A stretch of DNA of 24,635 nt. Origin: a virus. Below, one piece after another: positions 23,377 to 24,635 of this stretch. Numbering within the stretch: position 1 is the stretch's first letter; each line of letters starts with the position of its first letter. A program made the position numbers and the translations under genes. A model generated the notes under the pieces. It was not told the DNA's origin and did no database searches. It saw only the letters and a list, made by a program, of their open reading frames with translations. The stretch lies in the IMG/VR virus record IMGVR_UViG_3300031974_000277, positions 1 to 24,635 of that record; one strand, written 5' to 3'.

Positions 23377-24571
23377 CGCCTCTTAGATCGTTAAACTTTC
23401 TGCCATCTTCATGGACAGCTTCTTTACCAGTAAAGTCCTGCCATCGATTAACGATCACGTCGCAGTATTTTGTATCTAGCTCCATCATGAAGCATGATCG
23501 ATGATTTTTCTCGCAAGCTATCATCGTAGACCCAGATCCTCCGAACAGATCAGAAACGATATCTCCGCTTTTACTTGAATTTGTCAATGCTCTCTCAATC
23601 AATGTCACAGGTTTTGGCGTTGTATGCCCTTGGGTTTTTTCTTTTTTAAAGTGCCAAACGCTCACTTGTTTTCTATCCCCGTAAAAGCTGTGCGTTCCAT
23701 TATTCACCCAACCATACAGGCATGGCTCGTGCTGGCTTTGATAATCCGTTTGCGACAGTGTTAGGCTATTTTTAGCCCAGATAATCATGCTACTAAAGTG
23801 GAAAAATTCCCTGAAGGTTGAGTGAAAAATATCAGCACATCTATCAGAATGAAAAATATAACAAGATGCACCCGATTTTGATGTCAGATAATAATTTTCA
23901 AAAGCAGCCCTCAATAAATCTTCTAGACCTGATCTGTTATCATTTTTGATTCCTTTGTAATCAACTCCGTATGGTGGATCTGTAAAAATCATGTCAGCCT
24001 TGTTTGATTGCATCAACTTCTCAACCGCATCAATGCTCGTACTATCCCCGCACATCAACCGATGGTTGCCTAGGATCCAGATATCGCCTTCAACCGTGAC
24101 AGGATCTTCAGGTACTTCAGGAACCTGATCTTCGTCAACTAAACCGTTTACTTGCTCTGGTAGCAATAGATTCTTCAGCTCGTCATCGCTGAATCCAGTT
24201 AGGCTAAGATCAAAATCATTCTCGTCAAGATCGCCTAGCTCTAGCCTTAAAAGTTCATCATCCCATCCAGCATTTAGCGCCAGCTTGTTATCTGCAATGA
24301 TGTACGCTTTCTTTTGATTATCTGTCAGATGATCTAGGCGTAAACAAGGGACTTCGGTTAGCCCTAACTTGATAGCCGCTTGGACTCTGCCATGCCCAGC
24401 GATGATCATATTATCAGCGTCGATCAAAACAGGATTCGTGAATCCGAATTCTTTGATGCTAGCAGCCACCTGATTTACTTGATCTGGCGAATGAGTCCTG
24501 CTGTTGTTGACGTAAGGGATCAGCGTCTCAACTGACACGCTTTCTAGGTTCTGTGTTTTTTTTCTTGGCAT
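23366..24571 (-). CDS. ParB-domain / adenine-type DNA methyltransferase fusion
   Basis: 401 aa. Residues 12-110 are a ParB/sulfiredoxin-like domain with the IIAGHGR motif (56-62). Residues 160-380 are a methyltransferase with motif IV DPPY (198-201) before motif I-like FGGSGST (343-349), i.e. beta-class order; the recognition region lies between. DPPY suggests N6-adenine (or N4-cytosine) methylation using S-adenosylmethionine. Such fusions are common just upstream of phage terminase genes and probably protect phage DNA. The start ATG has no recognisable ribosome-binding site, and an A8 run occurs in codons 3-6. The target sequence cannot be read from the protein. Confidence 0.9.
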   Translation of the reverse strand: MPRKKTQNLESVSVETLIPYVNNSRTHSPDQVNQVAASIKEFGFTNPVLIDADNMIIAGHGRVQAAIKLGLTEVPCLRLDHLTDNQKKAYIIADNKLALNAGWDDELLRLELGDLDENDFDLSLTGFSDDELKNLLLPEQVNGLVDEDQVPEVPEDPVTVEGDIWILGNHRLMCGDSTSIDAVEKLMQSNKADMIFTDPPYGVDYKGIKNDNRSGLEDLLRAAFENYYLTSKSGASCYIFHSDRCADIFHSTFREFFHFSSMIIWAKNSLTLSQTDYQSQHEPCLYGWVNNGTHSFYGDRKQVSVWHFKKEKTQGHTTPKPVTLIERALTNSSKSGDIVSDLFGGSGSTMIACEKNHRSCFMMELDTKYCDVIVNRWQDFTGKEAVHEDGRKFNDLRGDDD

Positions 24572-24589
24572 AGTAAACGAAACGAATGA

Positions 24590-24635
24590 TTATTTTCTGT
24601 CGCTAGGCGAAGACCGAGGTGCGAATTTACCAGAT
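24590..24635 (-). CDS. Possible end of an upstream gene (partial)
   Basis: Fifteen codons (SGKFAPRSSPSDRK and TAA) are open from the right edge and stop 18 nt before the methyltransferase ATG, as expected for an upstream gene in the same operon. One other frame is also open here, so this is only a possibility. I see no promoter in the 18-nt gap. Confidence 0.25.
   Translation of the reverse strand, partial: SGKFAPRSSPSDRK

Noticed and set aside
1-24635. tRNA genes, integrase, attachment sites, insertion sequences or a lysogeny switch
   Set aside because: None could be recognised. The window is filled with structural genes on one strand, so lifestyle cannot be judged.

Overview
The window is a compact block of tailed-phage (siphovirus) structural genes, all read from the minus strand, so gene order runs from high to low coordinates. 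There are no host genes, tRNAs, rRNAs, integrase, lysis genes or replication genes. Almost every junction is a 1-26 nt overlap (ATGA, TAATG, TGATG) or a gap under 15 nt. The largest gap between firmly called genes is 48 nt, so no stretch over 300 bases lacks a gene. The families (GpA-type terminase, gpW, gpB-like portal, FII, gpU, gpV, G/GT) point to a lambda-like late module from a phage or prophage of a Gram-negative, probably proteobacterial, host. The host itself cannot be named from the sequence.

Layout in transcription order. (1) 24.6-23.4 kb: a ParB-domain/adenine-methyltransferase fusion. (2) 23.4-19.0 kb: packaging and portal, with a Nu1-like small terminase, a GpA-like large terminase, a gpW-like joining protein carrying an extra N-terminal beta domain, and the portal. 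(3) 19.0-13.4 kb: an unusual 5.5-kb accessory structural block with a collagen-like protein (28 uninterrupted Gly-X-Y triplets), two large beta-rich proteins, a small coiled-coil protein and a third beta-rich protein. Lambda has its protease and decoration genes at this position. (4) 13.4-11.2 kb: one ORF joining an uncharacterised N-terminal domain, an HK97-type prohead protease and the major capsid protein. A strong internal ribosome-binding site sits exactly at the start of the capsid part. (5) 11.1-9.6 kb: connector and tail-tube genes, including a 54-aa gene. (6) 9.6-7.4 kb: tail assembly chaperone with a canonical -1 frameshift (G_GGA_AAC) into a T extension, then the tape measure. (7) 7.4-1.8 kb: tail-tip genes, in the order known from gene transfer agents and related siphophages. 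(8) 1.7 kb to the left edge: a repeat-rich tail fibre cut by the window.

Together these genes would package DNA, build and mature an HK97-fold head, join it to a short flexible tail (a 591-aa tape measure suggests roughly 90 nm by the usual 0.15 nm per residue) and supply host-contact fibres. The collagen/beta-helix block probably makes an appendage or surface decoration on the head or neck. That role is inferred from position and composition only.
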